From Clostridium_AM tanneri (GTDB lineage: Bacteria > Bacillota > Clostridia > Clostridiales > Clostridiaceae): a DNA stretch of 64,000 nt. The stretch covers positions 1 to 64,000 of the forward strand of contig NZ_JARUJP010000017.1 of the NCBI RefSeq assembly GCF_033659955.1. Reading direction: 5' to 3'. Of the stretch, positions 8,560 to 17,551 are shown one piece after another. The notes beneath the pieces were generated by a model. The model was not told where the DNA came from and searched no databases. It saw only the letters and a program-made list of their open reading frames with translations. A program made the position numbers and the translations under genes. The number at the start of each line of letters is the position of its first letter. Within the stretch, counting starts at the first letter, position 1.

Positions 8560-8609
8560 AAGCATATGCCATCTCAATTTCTATTATGTTTTATACAGGG
8601 GGGTTTTTC

Positions 8610-9662
8610 ATGAAACGCAAAAATATTGTACTAACAACATCTTTATTAGCAATGGTAAGTCTTTTTACAGCATGCTCCACTAATGTACGCAGTTTAACGG
8701 GAGATAAAGTAATAAAGCAAAGTAATGGACACCTAACAGTTCAGGGAAATGTAGAAACTAAAGAGGTAAATATAAATTCCAAAACCTCAGGAAGAATAAC
8801 CGCAATAAATATAAAAGAGGGAGATAACGCTAAAGGTGGACAAGTTTTGATAACTATCGACAATAGCACTCTGCAAGCAAAAGAGGCTCAGACAGAGGCT
8901 CAAATTCAAGCAGCTACAGGGCAGAAAAAGGCGGCAGAAGCAGCAAAACAGGCAGCGGAGGCAGTACTTCAAAAGGCAAAAAACGGAGCAAGACCGGAAG
9001 AGCTTGCGCAGCTTAAGGCTCAATATGATTTGGCTAAGGTAACTTATGACAGGGTGAAAGCATTATCTGATCAACAATTTGTACCTCAAGCAGATCTTGA
9101 TAAAGCTCAAACTCAATTCGAACTTGCAAAACAACAATATGAACTTGCAAAGAATGGAGCGAGGGCAGAGGATATAGCTGCAGCACAGGCTCAGGTAAGT
9201 CAGGCAGAGTCTACAATACAGGCAGCTGAAGGACAAATTAAGCAGGCCCAAGGTGGATTAAGTGAGGTTCAGACGTATATTAATGATACTACTATAACTG
9301 CACCATTAGATGGAATAATAACTCAATTAAATGTTGAAGTAGGAGAGTTAGTAACCCCAGGAATGCCTTTAGTTGTGTTAACTAATACAGCTGCACCTTG
9401 GATTGAGTGCAATGTGAAGGAAACAGATCTTTCAAAGGTTAAGTTAAATGGAGAGGTTTCTGTAAAGTTCTCAGCTTATCCTAATCAGCAGTTTAAAGGA
9501 AAGATAGTTAGAATAAATGAAAAGCCTGATTTTGCAGTTAAAAGAGCTACAAATGATAATGGTGAGTTTGATGTATTATCCTATGGTGTGAAAGTAGAGT
9601 TAACTAGTATAGATAAACCACTTCATGCGGGAATGACAGCTATTGTTGACTTTGGAAAGTGA
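8610..9662 (+). CDS. HlyD/EmrA-type membrane-fusion lipoprotein of an efflux system
   Basis: 350 residues. An N-terminal lipoprotein signal with lipobox LFTAC (Cys about 22) implies anchoring to the outer face of the membrane. The order is biotinyl-lipoyl half (VNINSKTSGRITAINIKEGD), a long Ala/Gln-rich coiled coil (about 80-215), second lipoyl half (ITAPLDGIITQLNVEVGE) and a beta-barrel domain. ATG 8610 is chosen for GGGGGG upstream and the proper signal peptide. The pair of NGARPEELA/NGARAEDIA repeats in the coiled coil is as in YhiI/YbhG-type adaptors. It lies 14 bp before the first permease and should form a complex with both. Confidence 0.9.
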   Translation: MKRKNIVLTTSLLAMVSLFTACSTNVRSLTGDKVIKQSNGHLTVQGNVETKEVNINSKTSGRITAINIKEGDNAKGGQVLITIDNSTLQAKEAQTEAQIQAATGQKKAAEAAKQAAEAVLQKAKNGARPEELAQLKAQYDLAKVTYDRVKALSDQQFVPQADLDKAQTQFELAKQQYELAKNGARAEDIAAAQAQVSQAESTIQAAEGQIKQAQGGLSEVQTYINDTTITAPLDGIITQLNVEVGELVTPGMPLVVLTNTAAPWIECNVKETDLSKVKLNGEVSVKFSAYPNQQFKGKIVRINEKPDFAVKRATNDNGEFDVLSYGVKVELTSIDKPLHAGMTAIVDFGK

Positions 9663-9676
9663 TGTGAGAATTAATC

Positions 9677-10855
9677 ATGAATGAAAAGTTATTAAAGCTT
9701 ATAGGTCTAGGTGTAAAAATTAAAAGCTTATTTTTTTCCTTCTTATTTGTACTTGGAATTCCTGTTATCTGCAGCTTTATATTAGGTTATCAAATGGAGC
9801 ATCACCAGATTCAACATATTCCAACGGCTATTGTAGACCATGATAATTCTCAATTTAGCCAAATGCTTATCAAAGAAATAAAAACAAATGAAATATTTAA
9901 CGTAACTAATTATAGCGATAGAGATGAGGATATTAAGACTTTAATAGAACAGGAGCAGATAAGAGTTGGAGTAATTATTCCAGAGAATTTTTCAAAGGAC
10001 TTATTTAGTGGTAATGGACCTAGGGTACTTGTATTTTATGATGGCTCACAAATGTCCGTTACCAGTGCTGCCAAGGCAAGAATGAGTGAAATCTTACTTA
10101 GCATTAAAACTGGGTACCTGAAAAAGATAATGGAAGGAAAGCTTAACATAATGCCTGAGGTATCTCAAAACTACGTTCTTCCAATGTATTTTAATTATAG
10201 ACTTTTAAACAATCCAACTAGAAACTATATAAACTTCCTTATTCCAGGAATGATTATCTCTATTATCCAGGTAAGCCTTGTAATGCTAGGAGTAGATATA
10301 GTTAGAAAGGATGAAAAAAGCTACTTATGGCTATGGCTGAAAGGGATCTTAGGAGGACTTTTCGGAGTAATTTCTATAGGAATAAGCCTAGGAGTTCAGT
10401 TTAAGTATTTTGATGTACCCTTTAGGGGAACAGCAGAGGGAGCTATCATATTGACCCTTTTATACTCTATAGGGTTAGTGAGCTATGGTGTCTTAGTAAG
10501 AACTATTTTGCCAGATAAAATAGCTGCTCTGCAGGTAGGAGCAATATCCATTCTGCCAACAACTATTTTAGCAGGTTTTACTTTCCCCGTTATGGGAATG
10601 CCAATCTTCTTTCAGAAACTGTCAGAATATCTTCCATTCTTGCACTATGGGGAGACTATGAGAGATTTGTGTTTAAAAAGCATTGGAATGGAATATATTC
10701 TGCCTCAAATACACTGGTTATTTAAGTTTGTATTATATATGTGGGTAGCAACCTTGGTCATCTTTATGTTAAAGAAGGTTGTTAAAAGGGAATATAATCG
10801 TATAAGAAGCAATAAAAATCAGCAGCAACAAGCCGAAGAGGTGATTCAAGCATGA
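9677..10855 (+). CDS. ABC-2 type transporter permease (first of a pair)
   Basis: 392 residues: one helix at about 15-35, a large extracytoplasmic domain (40-170) beginning HIPTAIVDHDNSQFSQML, and five helices at 180-375. This is the ABC-2 permease layout of YhgE/YbhR/YbhS drug or polymer exporters. Its stop overlaps the next start by 4 bp (ATGA), so the two permeases are coupled and probably form a heterodimer. The C-terminus is a Gln-rich cytoplasmic tail. No ATP-binding protein is encoded in the operon. Confidence 0.87.
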   Translation: MNEKLLKLIGLGVKIKSLFFSFLFVLGIPVICSFILGYQMEHHQIQHIPTAIVDHDNSQFSQMLIKEIKTNEIFNVTNYSDRDEDIKTLIEQEQIRVGVIIPENFSKDLFSGNGPRVLVFYDGSQMSVTSAAKARMSEILLSIKTGYLKKIMEGKLNIMPEVSQNYVLPMYFNYRLLNNPTRNYINFLIPGMIISIIQVSLVMLGVDIVRKDEKSYLWLWLKGILGGLFGVISIGISLGVQFKYFDVPFRGTAEGAIILTLLYSIGLVSYGVLVRTILPDKIAALQVGAISILPTTILAGFTFPVMGMPIFFQKLSEYLPFLHYGETMRDLCLKSIGMEYILPQIHWLFKFVLYMWVATLVIFMLKKVVKREYNRIRSNKNQQQQAEEVIQA

Positions 10856-12039
10856 AGAAAAAGCTACCTTTTAGAGTTAGACCAGTAACATTAAAGAATA
10901 TTTTTTTACTTACTTTAGGACCAGTACTTTTTATTTCCCTTTTAGGATTGGTTTTTAGTAAAATTTTTGTTGAGGAAATCCCTATGGGGATTCTGGATAT
11001 GGATAATTCCTCTATATCAAGAAATGTTGTGAAGCAGTTTGAAGAAACTTCAAAATTTAAGGTTGTTTATCGTGCTCAGACTGATGAAGAGCTCAATGAA
11101 GCTATAAAGACAAAAAAAGTTAGTGTAGGGCTTATTATACCTCATAATTTTGCTAAGGATGCAAATGCTATAAAAGCACCTAAAACTTTGTTATTAATAG
11201 ATGAAACTAATATAGTAATAGGAAATAATGCCTTGTCCTATGGAAGTGAAATATTAAATACTATTAATGCTGGCATTCAGCTTAATGTTTTAGAGGCAAA
11301 TAATATGGTGCCTTATGCAGCTCAAAAGTCTATAGGAGCGCTATCCTTTACGGAAAGGATACTTTACGATCCCCAGTTAAGTTATATGAGATACCTGCTT
11401 TATGCTATGATAGGAGCTGTTGTTCAGCAGGTGTATATTGGAGCCTTAGCACCAGTATTAATTGAAGAAAAACTAAGCATGGTAAAAATGAAGCTTCGTT
11501 CAAAGGAAGGAGTAAGAAAGCTTCTAAAAATTTCTTTGAAAATTTTAGTTTTTGCTACAATGGCAGCAGTAGGAGCTACTGGCAGTTTGTACGCAGCAGG
11601 AAAGTATTTTTATCTTCCACTTAAGGGAAGCTTAATAGATTATTTTATTCTTCTTACTGTATTTCTTTTAGATCTTACAGCTATATCCTTCGTCTTTGCC
11701 TTCGTATTTGATGCCATGGACCAATGCGTTCGGTTTAGTATGTTTTTATCTGTGCCTACATTCCTTACGGCAGGGTACGTATGGCCAGAGTATATGATGC
11801 CAGCAGGTTTCTTCAGTGTGGTGAAAAAGATATGGCCTTTGGTGTACTTTATTAATCCGCTGAAGACTATAAATTTAAAGGGCGTAGATTTTGCTGTTAT
11901 TGCACCTTATGTGCAGGGCGGAATCTATTATGCACTATTTTGGCTGCCTGTAGGAGTAGGATTATACTTGTTTAAAATCTTTGGTTTTAAAGTTGTACAG
12001 AGAAAATTAATGAAGCCAAAGGAAAATGTAAGTGATTAA
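10852..12039 (+). CDS. ABC-2 type transporter permease (second of a pair)
   Basis: 395 residues with the same plan as its neighbour: helix at 20-40, extracytoplasmic domain with IPMGILDMDNSSISRNVVKQ, then five to six helices. The paired motifs (D.DNS.) in the two permeases show that they arose by duplication. It ends the MarR-adaptor-permease-permease operon, with a strong terminator 6 nt on. Energy coupling is unclear, as there is no ATPase gene before the terminator. Confidence 0.87.
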   Translation: MKKKLPFRVRPVTLKNIFLLTLGPVLFISLLGLVFSKIFVEEIPMGILDMDNSSISRNVVKQFEETSKFKVVYRAQTDEELNEAIKTKKVSVGLIIPHNFAKDANAIKAPKTLLLIDETNIVIGNNALSYGSEILNTINAGIQLNVLEANNMVPYAAQKSIGALSFTERILYDPQLSYMRYLLYAMIGAVVQQVYIGALAPVLIEEKLSMVKMKLRSKEGVRKLLKISLKILVFATMAAVGATGSLYAAGKYFYLPLKGSLIDYFILLTVFLLDLTAISFVFAFVFDAMDQCVRFSMFLSVPTFLTAGYVWPEYMMPAGFFSVVKKIWPLVYFINPLKTINLKGVDFAVIAPYVQGGIYYALFWLPVGVGLYLFKIFGFKVVQRKLMKPKENVSD

Positions 12040-12044
12040 TAATT

Positions 12045-12088
12045 AAAAGAGACTAGTAGATTATTCTAAATGACTACTAGTCTCTTTT
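12045..12088 (+). terminator. Terminator of the MarR efflux operon
   Basis: AAAAGAGACTAGTAG and CTACTAGTCTCTTTT form a perfect 15-bp stem with a T run. Confidence 0.9.
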
Positions 12089-12402
12089 AAAGACCGATAA
12101 AGTTATATAAAGCTATTTCTTAGGTAAAAGGGGAGATATACATAAAAATGGGCAAAGAAGTATAAAATATTATAACAATAAGTCTAATTATAAAAGCCAA
12201 GAGAATAATTTGCAGGAATAATAAGAAAAAGTTACTTCTATATAATATGTAAATTGATTTTACAAAATCATTATGATATATTAAACTAGTAAAATATAAT
12301 GTAGAAATAGGTGTAGTTACTATCGAAGTTTGTAAGTGAGGTCTTTTATTAAGTAGTAACTATTGTGAAAGTATATTAATGAAGGAAACTTGGAGGTATA
12401 AA
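12089..12402 (+). other. Leader region of the SLAP-domain gene with an inverted repeat
   Basis: No gene seen. Between 12089 and 12313 the sequence is plain AT-rich DNA with several TATAAT-like boxes. TAGTTACTA (12314-12322) and TAGTAACTA (12354-12362) are a perfect 9-bp inverted repeat with a 31-nt loop, 40 nt before the start codon: a 5'-UTR stem or a binding site. Confidence 0.4.
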
Positions 12403-13272
12403 ATGAAAAACAAAAAGCAAGAAGCTAATAGCAGTGGAAGTGTAAATAATGATAAATTATATGTATCTACGGTACTTTCGCTTTTAGATCATGATGAGAA
12501 TGTAATGTCTGATGTTCAAAAAGAAATTTTAGAAGAGGAAATAGCAGAGCTTCCAAAAATAGTTGAAGGACAACTTAACGTAACTGGTATCTATGCTTAT
12601 GATCAAGGTGAAAAATTTGAAATTAAAGCTTATATAAGAAATGGACTTTCAACAAAGGTCACTCTTGGAAAAGTTCCTTTTTATATATTAGATTCCAAAG
12701 ATGAAGTATTAGGAAAGCAAATGTTTAATTTACAGTCTTTAGGGGAATTACCACCACATTCTGCAAGACCAGTAAAGCTTTACTTTGAAAAGAAGAATGT
12801 AAAAGTTGATGCTATACCAATTGATAACTGGAAGCTAGCTTTTGATTCAAGGCTAGAGGCTTCTAGAACTGTCAAAGTTCAATTTGAAGATTTACCAGAG
12901 GATATAGATATAGCTGATAAGCTTGTTTATGATAACTTCTTAAATGAAGTTCCAGATATTAACGAAGGGGAAATTTCTGTATCTACTTTTAGTATAGGAA
13001 TACAGAAGAATGGAAACATTTTAGTTACACTAGTAGTAAGAAATGGTAACAACCAAGCTGTAAATATGGAGAAAATTCCTGTTACTTTAAAGGATCCTAA
13101 TGGAACTGTAGTAAAATCAGAGCTATTTAAATTAGATAATTTTACAATCAGCCCTCTTAAGGCAAGAATCTGCAACCTTGTTTTCCCTACAGGGGTAAAA
13201 GTAGAAGAGGATATGGCTTTAAATAACTGGACTGTGTCCTTTAAATTAGAGGAGCTTGGAAGCAAAAGCTAA
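12403..13272 (+). CDS. SLAP-domain protein with two repeats (S-layer assembly type)
   Basis: 289 residues, no signal peptide or membrane helix. Two copies of a roughly 120-residue module: the first has EGQLNVTGIYAYDQGEKFEI, AYIRNGLSTKVTLGKVPFYI and ARPVKLYFEKKN; the second EGEISVSTFSIGIQKNGNI, VVRNGNNQAVNMEKIPVTL and LKARICNLVFP. This is the SLAP_DUP repeat known from accessory-Sec S-layer assembly proteins of Bacillus. ATG 12403 is chosen over 12379 because GGAGG sits 7 nt before it. No SecA2, Slh or other S-layer genes flank it here, so a role in surface assembly is inference from the family. Confidence 0.72.
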   Translation: MKNKKQEANSSGSVNNDKLYVSTVLSLLDHDENVMSDVQKEILEEEIAELPKIVEGQLNVTGIYAYDQGEKFEIKAYIRNGLSTKVTLGKVPFYILDSKDEVLGKQMFNLQSLGELPPHSARPVKLYFEKKNVKVDAIPIDNWKLAFDSRLEASRTVKVQFEDLPEDIDIADKLVYDNFLNEVPDINEGEISVSTFSIGIQKNGNILVTLVVRNGNNQAVNMEKIPVTLKDPNGTVVKSELFKLDNFTISPLKARICNLVFPTGVKVEEDMALNNWTVSFKLEELGSKS

Positions 13273-13294
13273 GTTTAGGATTACATCCATTAAA

Positions 13295-13324
13295 AAAGAA
13301 CCGTCAGTAATGATGGTTTTTTTG
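13295..13324 (+). terminator. Terminator after the SLAP-domain gene
   Basis: AACCGTCA-GTAA-TGATGGTT with seven following T residues. Confidence 0.75.
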
Positions 13325-13517
13325 TTTACCCGATGACTTAGAATTTTGTTTATAAACTAACAGTTAATAAATAGTTAAGAAAAAGTTAAGAAATATTACC
13401 ATAAATGTAGATTATAATTGAAATGTAGAAATACGTTTGAGTTAATGATAAGCTTATGTAGTAGTTTGAATATTACTACAAAAAAGGAATTATAATCTAA
13501 GTAAGAGGGGAAAGAGT

Positions 13518-14852
13518 ATGGGAGTAAAACTAAAGTCTATTAAGATTAAAAAAAAGGTAGTAATTATAGGAATTGTTGCCCTAGCTGTTATAGGCATGGG
13601 GGTATCATCCTATACAAAGGCAAAAAAAGCTAAAGTTAAAGAGGTAACTATATCTAAAGTGACAAAAAAGAAAGTTGTACAATCCGTATCTGCAGAGGGT
13701 AATGTAGAAGCGAATTACAGAAATGATATAGCACTAAATCCATCACAGAAGGTTGTGAAGGTTTTAGTGAGCGAAGGGCAGCAAGTAAAAAAAGGGGACA
13801 TACTAGTAGAGCTTGATACATCTGAGTATGAAAATCAGCTTGAAAAATCAAGGTTGAGTTTAGCCAGTGCACAATCTACATTAAATCAGCTGCTTGGAAC
13901 AGAAATAGCAGCAGATAGAAGTAATGCACAAAACGATTTGGCACAATCACAGATAACTCTTGAAAATGCACAAAGGAATTATGAACATCTAAGTAAGAAG
14001 TATAAGCAAAATCAAGAATTACTCAGCGGAGGACACATATCACAGAGTGACTTCGATGCTGCTAAAAAGGAGTTTGAAGATGCTTCTAATGCTGTCAAGT
14101 CTGCTAAAGCGACTTTATCAAAGTCACAGGTGGCTTATGGCAATGTAAACTCGTCTAATAACGATAAAGTAACCGCTCAAAGAAATCAAATTGCATCAGC
14201 ACAGGCGGATATAGATAACTTTAATAAAAAGATAGAGGAAAGCAAGTTAAGAGCTAATACTGATGGAATAGTAATAAAAATGGATGCTAAGGAAAATCAA
14301 TTTCCTAAGGCTGGGGATATGGTTATCGTAGATGATAATTCACTATATAAGATATCTGTAGACATGAATCAATATGATGCAGTAAAGGTTGTTAAGGCCC
14401 AGAAGGCAAATATTAAAGTAAAGGGCTCAGATAAAAAGTATACTGGTCAGGTAACAGATATAGGGGAAATGGCTCAGGCAAAAACTAATGGTGCGAATCA
14501 AGAATATAAGGTTAATATTAAGGTTACCATGGACAATCCTGATGATAAAGTGAAGGCTGGTTATGAAGCTGATTCAGAGATTGTAATAAATGAGAAGGAC
14601 AACGTGCTTACAATTGGCTTTGATGGCATTAAAGATGAAAAAAGTACAGGTAAAAAATATGTTTATGTAGTAAACAAAGAGAATAAAATTGAGAAAAAAT
14701 ACATAAAAACTGGTATTGAGACAGAATATGATGTAGAAATCAAAGATGGCCTTAAAGAAGGAGATAGATATATTGTAAATCCTTCAGAAAACCTTCATGA
14801 GGGAGATGTGGTTACAGAAGGAGCAAAGAAAAGTGAGGGGACTAAAAAGTGA
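13518..14852 (+). CDS. MacA/HlyD-like adaptor of a MacB-type ABC exporter
   Basis: 444 residues. One N-terminal membrane anchor (about 14-30), lipoyl half (NPSQKVVKVLVSEGQQVKKG), a long alpha-helical hairpin at 105-245, second lipoyl half (LRANTDGIVIKMDAKENQF), beta-barrel and a C-terminal membrane-proximal domain. This is the RND/MacA adaptor layout. It is the first gene of a three-gene operon; its stop overlaps the GTG start of the ATPase. In Gram-positives such sets export peptides, bacteriocins or antibiotics; the substrate is not evident. Confidence 0.9.
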   Translation: MGVKLKSIKIKKKVVIIGIVALAVIGMGVSSYTKAKKAKVKEVTISKVTKKKVVQSVSAEGNVEANYRNDIALNPSQKVVKVLVSEGQQVKKGDILVELDTSEYENQLEKSRLSLASAQSTLNQLLGTEIAADRSNAQNDLAQSQITLENAQRNYEHLSKKYKQNQELLSGGHISQSDFDAAKKEFEDASNAVKSAKATLSKSQVAYGNVNSSNNDKVTAQRNQIASAQADIDNFNKKIEESKLRANTDGIVIKMDAKENQFPKAGDMVIVDDNSLYKISVDMNQYDAVKVVKAQKANIKVKGSDKKYTGQVTDIGEMAQAKTNGANQEYKVNIKVTMDNPDDKVKAGYEADSEIVINEKDNVLTIGFDGIKDEKSTGKKYVYVVNKENKIEKKYIKTGIETEYDVEIKDGLKEGDRYIVNPSENLHEGDVVTEGAKKSEGTKK

Positions 14853-15550
14853 TAATTAAGCTTGAAAATCTCGTTAAAGTATATGATACTGGAGCAATTC
14901 AATTAAAAGCTTTAAAAGGTGTAAATCTTGAAATAGAGGAAAAAGAATATGTGGCTATAATGGGGGCTTCCGGTTCAGGAAAATCTACATTGATGAACAT
15001 ACTAGGATGTTTAGACAAGCTTACTGAAGGCAAATATTATTTAGATGAAGTTGATATATCCTCTCTTGACGATAATAGTCTTGCTAGTATTAGAAACAAA
15101 AAGATAGGCTTTGTATTTCAGGCATTTAATCTGCTTCCGAAGCTTACTGCCATTGCTAATGTTGAACTGCCAATGATGTATGCAGGTTTGCCAAAGGCTG
15201 AAAGAGAAAGACGAGCAAAGATAGCTTTAGACAGAGTTGGACTTTCTGATAGAGTACATCATAAGCCAAATGAGTTATCGGGAGGACAGAAGCAAAGGGT
15301 AGCTATAGCAAGGGCTCTTGTAAATGATCCAACAATAATACTTGCAGACGAGCCTACAGGAAACTTAGATAGTAAATCCAGTGAGGAGATAATGGGTATT
15401 TTTCAGGAACTTAATGATGAAGGAGTAACTATAGTTATGGTTACCCATGAGCCTGATATAGCCCAGCATACTAAAAGAGCCATTGTCTTTAAGGATGGAA
15501 ATATTATCTCAGACAATCTAGTGGAAGATAGAACTATAGTTAGGGGGTAA
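14849..15550 (+). CDS. MacB/LolD-type ABC transporter ATP-binding protein
   Basis: 233 residues with all ABC motifs: Walker A GASGSGKST, Q-loop FVFQAFNLLP, signature LSGGQKQRVAIARAL, Walker B IILADEPTGNLD and the switch His in VTHEPD. LDKLTEGKYYLDEVDIS is typical of the MacB/LolD class. Start GTG 14849 overlaps the adaptor stop (GTGA), so translation is coupled. It drives the permease encoded 5 bp downstream by mechanotransmission across the membrane. Confidence 0.95.
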   Translation: MIIKLENLVKVYDTGAIQLKALKGVNLEIEEKEYVAIMGASGSGKSTLMNILGCLDKLTEGKYYLDEVDISSLDDNSLASIRNKKIGFVFQAFNLLPKLTAIANVELPMMYAGLPKAERERRAKIALDRVGLSDRVHHKPNELSGGQKQRVAIARALVNDPTIILADEPTGNLDSKSSEEIMGIFQELNDEGVTIVMVTHEPDIAQHTKRAIVFKDGNIISDNLVEDRTIVRG

Positions 15551-15555
15551 GGACA

Positions 15556-16770
15556 GTGAATATAATGGAAAGTTTTCAATCTGCACTGCAAAGTGTAAGA
15601 TCAAATAAAATGAGGTCCTTCCTCACTATGCTCGGTATAATTATAGGAATATCTTCTGTAATTACAATAGTATCTATAGGTGATGGAGCAAAGCTTTATG
15701 TAACAAATCAATTTCAGGATATTGGTACTAATATAGTTAATGTTAAAATGAACTTTAACACAGATGAAGGGGTAAAAGAAAGAGACTATTATACTCTAGA
15801 GGATATGGATCTTTTAAAGGAAAAAGTACCTGAAATCACATCTGTTATAACTAACATTGGAGATATGGGCTCTCTGCAAACTGAAAATAATAAGTCAAAA
15901 CGTATGTATGTTTCAGGAACCAATGCTGGATCTATGAAGTATTTTAATGTGAAAATAGCAAAAGGACGATATCTCAATGAAAATGATGTAGAGAGCATAA
16001 AGAATGTTGCAGTAATAGATGATAAAACTGCAATAAAACTTTTTGGTAATATTGATGCAGTAGGGGAAAGAGTAAAGATAAACGTTGAAGACAAAAGTAT
16101 TAATGTAACTATCATAGGTGTGTCGGCGGATCCTAATGCTGCTCTTGGAGAATCTCTTAATCCTGATATGCCTGGAACTATGATAATTCCTATAACTATA
16201 GGAGAAAGAATATTTAAAGATACGAAAATATCAAGCTTAACAGTAACTCTTTCAGATATGAAGAATGCAGATCAGATAGGCACAAAGATACTAAGAATTC
16301 TTGAAAGTAAACATCAAAATAAAGGTAAGTATATTGTTGAGCAGGGATTCAAAGAGTTAGACCAGGTAAATAAGATGTTAAGTATGTTAACCTTAGGCCT
16401 TGGAGCTATAGCAGCTATATCTCTATTAGTTGGAGGTATAGGAGTTATGAACATAATGCTTGTATCTGTTACCGAAAGAACTAGGGAGATAGGTATAAGA
16501 AAAGCAATAGGAGCAAAGACAAGAGATATTAAGATACAGTTTCTTATGGAGTCAGTAATACTCTGCTTAATAGGGGGAGCTATCGGAACTATACTGGGGA
16601 TATCCTTAGGCAAGCTTGCAAGCTCCTTTATGCACATACAGATTCCTATATCTATGAGGGTAATACTAATATCCTTTGGATTCTCATCAGCAGTTGGTAT
16701 TTTCTTTGGAATGTATCCTGCAGGTAAAGCAGCGAAGCTTGATCCTATTGAAGCCTTGAGATATGAGTAG
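15556..16770 (+). CDS. MacB-type ABC transporter permease (FtsX family)
   Basis: 404 residues: N-terminal cytoplasmic SNKMRSFLTMLGIIIGISSV entering helix 1, an extracytoplasmic MacB_PCD domain (about 45-275), and three C-terminal helices with GGIGVMNIMLVSVTERTREI and RKAIGAKTRDI, the family coupling region, ending AAKLDPIEALRYE. GTG 15556 gives MNIMESFQSAL, the family's usual start; an ATG three codons on is possible. It completes the MacA/MacB-like exporter with the two genes before it. Repeat arms begin 8 bp after the stop and may act as the terminator. Confidence 0.94.
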   Translation: MNIMESFQSALQSVRSNKMRSFLTMLGIIIGISSVITIVSIGDGAKLYVTNQFQDIGTNIVNVKMNFNTDEGVKERDYYTLEDMDLLKEKVPEITSVITNIGDMGSLQTENNKSKRMYVSGTNAGSMKYFNVKIAKGRYLNENDVESIKNVAVIDDKTAIKLFGNIDAVGERVKINVEDKSINVTIIGVSADPNAALGESLNPDMPGTMIIPITIGERIFKDTKISSLTVTLSDMKNADQIGTKILRILESKHQNKGKYIVEQGFKELDQVNKMLSMLTLGLGAIAAISLLVGGIGVMNIMLVSVTERTREIGIRKAIGAKTRDIKIQFLMESVILCLIGGAIGTILGISLGKLASSFMHIQIPISMRVILISFGFSSAVGIFFGMYPAGKAAKLDPIEALRYE

Positions 16771-16778
16771 ACAAACTA

Positions 16779-16877
16779 GGGACGGTTCACAATTTTTCAA
16801 CAAAAAATAAGCTAGGGACGGTTTACAATTTTTTAACAAGAAAAACTAAGGGTGCTAAAAAATTGTGAACCGTCCCC
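16779..16877. repeat. REP-like repeat locus 1 (two forward arms, one inverted)
   Basis: Arms at 16779-16799 (GGGACGGTTCACAATTTTTC), 16815-16836 (GGGACGGTTTACAATTTTTT) and inverted at 16857-16877 (AATTGTGAACCGTCCCC). The inverted arm pairs perfectly with the first forward arm over the GGACGGTTCACAATT core. Between the MacB-type permease and the agr-like operon; likely to fold as a terminator-like hairpin. Confidence 0.85.
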
Positions 16878-17006
16878 AAATTCTTAAGGAATAAATTTAG
16901 CATTATAACCTAAAAGTGACTTTAAGTTTAAGGTGGTAACTTGTAAAATATTAAGTATAGTTGTCATTTTTTATTATATTTGTATATTCACCCTGTGATA
17001 AATTAA

Positions 17007-17015
17007 TGGTATAAT
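17007..17015 (+). promoter_or_regulatory. Extended -10 promoter of the agr-like operon
   Basis: TGGTATAAT, an extended -10 box, 45 nt before the first start codon. It is the same form as the galU promoter. No clear -35. Confidence 0.55.
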
Positions 17016-17059
17016 TACATAGTATGGAAATAGACATGATTTATCACATGAGGTGAACT

Positions 17060-17551
17060 ATGCTAAAGTTATCGTTATTAGAATTTTTCCTAAGGCTTAT
17101 TCCTGAAACATGCATACTAGTTTTATCTGCATATGCTTTTTCAGGCAAAAACATTGATAAGATAAATTTTTGTATATCTACTATATTACTATCGATAGCA
17201 ACTTACTTAGTAAGGATGCTTCCAATTCATTTTGGAGTACATACAATAATACTTCTTATAATTTATGTTTTAATAACTATTAATATAAATAAAATTGACA
17301 TCATTAAAGCAGTATCTGCTGGATTGACTTCAGCGACCATACTGTTTATTTGCGAGTGGATTAATGTTTTTATTATAACAAGTTTATTTAAAGTAAATGC
17401 TGAAAGTGCATTTAAAAATGCTTTTCTAAAAGTAATATATGGTATCCCATCTCTGCTGCTATTTGCTATAATTATTTTTGCAATATGGAGTAGAAATTCA
17501 TACTCAAGAAAGGCTGGTACAAATGTTTCTAATAGAGAAGTTATCAAATAA
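17060..17551 (+). CDS. Small polytopic membrane protein of the agr-like operon (sensor-like, no kinase)
   Basis: 163 residues, about five membrane helices and a short charged tail. The layout resembles the N-terminal membrane sensor of AgrC-type histidine kinases, but the dimerisation and ATPase domains are absent; the frame ends properly and overlaps agrB by 29 bp, so this looks like a real short protein and not a truncation at a contig edge. ATG 17060 has AGGTG 6 nt upstream. It might bind the peptide, help AgrB, or be a degenerate receptor. I do not recognise a named family. Confidence 0.6.
   Translation: MLKLSLLEFFLRLIPETCILVLSAYAFSGKNIDKINFCISTILLSIATYLVRMLPIHFGVHTIILLIIYVLITININKIDIIKAVSAGLTSATILFICEWINVFIITSLFKVNAESAFKNAFLKVIYGIPSLLLFAIIIFAIWSRNSYSRKAGTNVSNREVIK

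Noticed and set aside
17060..17551. Complete AgrC histidine kinase
   Set aside because: No His-kinase or ATPase domain follows; the gene stops inside the agrB start region.
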